Assembly (NCBI GenBank): GCA_910578735.1
Contig: CAJTSQ010000052.1
Span: forward strand, 1 to 13,424
Source: an uncultured Oscillospiraceae bacterium
GTDB lineage: Bacteria > Bacillota > Clostridia > Oscillospirales > Oscillospiraceae
Direction of reading: 5' to 3'
Length of the DNA: 13,424 nt
In this document: positions 13,370-13,424 of the stretch, piece by piece
Layout: the number at the start of each line of letters is the position of its first letter
Position numbering within the stretch: position 1 is the first letter of the stretch
The notes under the pieces: generated by a model
The model's database searches: none
Seen by the model: the letters and a program-made list of their open reading frames with translations, nothing else
Told to the model about the DNA's origin: nothing
Position numbers and translations under genes: made by a program

Positions 13370-13424
13370 TGGCACGCCCGAAGGGACTCGAACCCCCAAC
13401 ATTCAGAACCGGAATCTGACGCTC
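13370..13424 (-). tRNA. tRNA-Arg (anticodon CCG), 3' part, cut by window edge
   Basis: Read on the minus strand, the last 55 bases contain GAGC of the D-stem and a perfect five-pair anticodon stem (TCAGA with TCTGA). The loop is TTCCGGT, whose middle bases CCG (13412-13410) are the anticodon for CGG arginine. A five-base variable loop follows. The T-arm has a TTCGAGT loop and a stem of three G-C and two G-T pairs. The acceptor 3' strand, discriminator G and encoded CCA complete it. The 5' acceptor strand and most of the D-arm are outside the window. Confidence 0.93.

Noticed and set aside
1..13424. CRISPR array or prophage
   Set aside because: No regularly spaced direct repeats, Cas-like proteins or phage structural genes were seen on either strand.

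Overview
The window looks like chromosomal DNA from a GC-rich anaerobic Clostridia, most likely a gut Oscillospiraceae-type bacterium. This is inferred from strong AGGAGG ribosome sites, high third-position GC, a clostridial-type butyryl-CoA dehydrogenase/EtfBA set and a sigma-A-like promoter style. No marker gene fixes the species.

Left end (1-550): the 5' part of an IS1182-like transposase on the minus strand, running off the window, then a non-coding gap. The gap carries a very regular hairpin that terminates the next minus-strand operon. From 550 to 2456 (minus) lie a LysR-type regulator and, overlapping it by 4 nt, a PLP enzyme of the D-cysteine desulfhydrase/ACC deaminase family.

Core (2636-11219, plus): divergent from lysR is an eight-gene run. 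In order it encodes an enolase-superfamily (mandelate racemase/muconate lactonizing type) enzyme, a sodium:solute symporter, a nitroreductase-fold flavoprotein, a crotonase-fold protein, an acetyl-CoA hydrolase/transferase-family CoA-transferase, an acyl-CoA dehydrogenase, EtfB and EtfA. It ends at a strong intrinsic terminator (11287-11340). Read together, these genes suggest uptake of an organic acid, modification of the free acid, activation by CoA transfer from another acyl-CoA, double-bond chemistry on the thioester, and reduction of the enoyl-CoA with electrons from EtfAB, possibly coupled to ferredoxin reduction by bifurcation. The substrate cannot be read from the sequence. Several enzymes carry non-standard catalytic positions: the enolase-family protein has K-x-R and a probable Asp-to-Asn change, and the crotonase lacks the first catalytic Glu. 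This makes the cluster a fair candidate for an undescribed CoA-dependent fermentation or reduction pathway. Three GC-rich hairpins between its genes may tune expression within the operon.

Right end (11400-13424): an intact hsdM (type I DNA adenine methyltransferase) has its own near-consensus promoter. No hsdS or hsdR follows in the window. A possible hsdS start codon overlaps the hsdM stop but runs only seven codons. Then come about 370 bases without a gene, holding four long stem-loops, and finally the 3' part of a minus-strand tRNA-Arg(CCG) with its own terminator.
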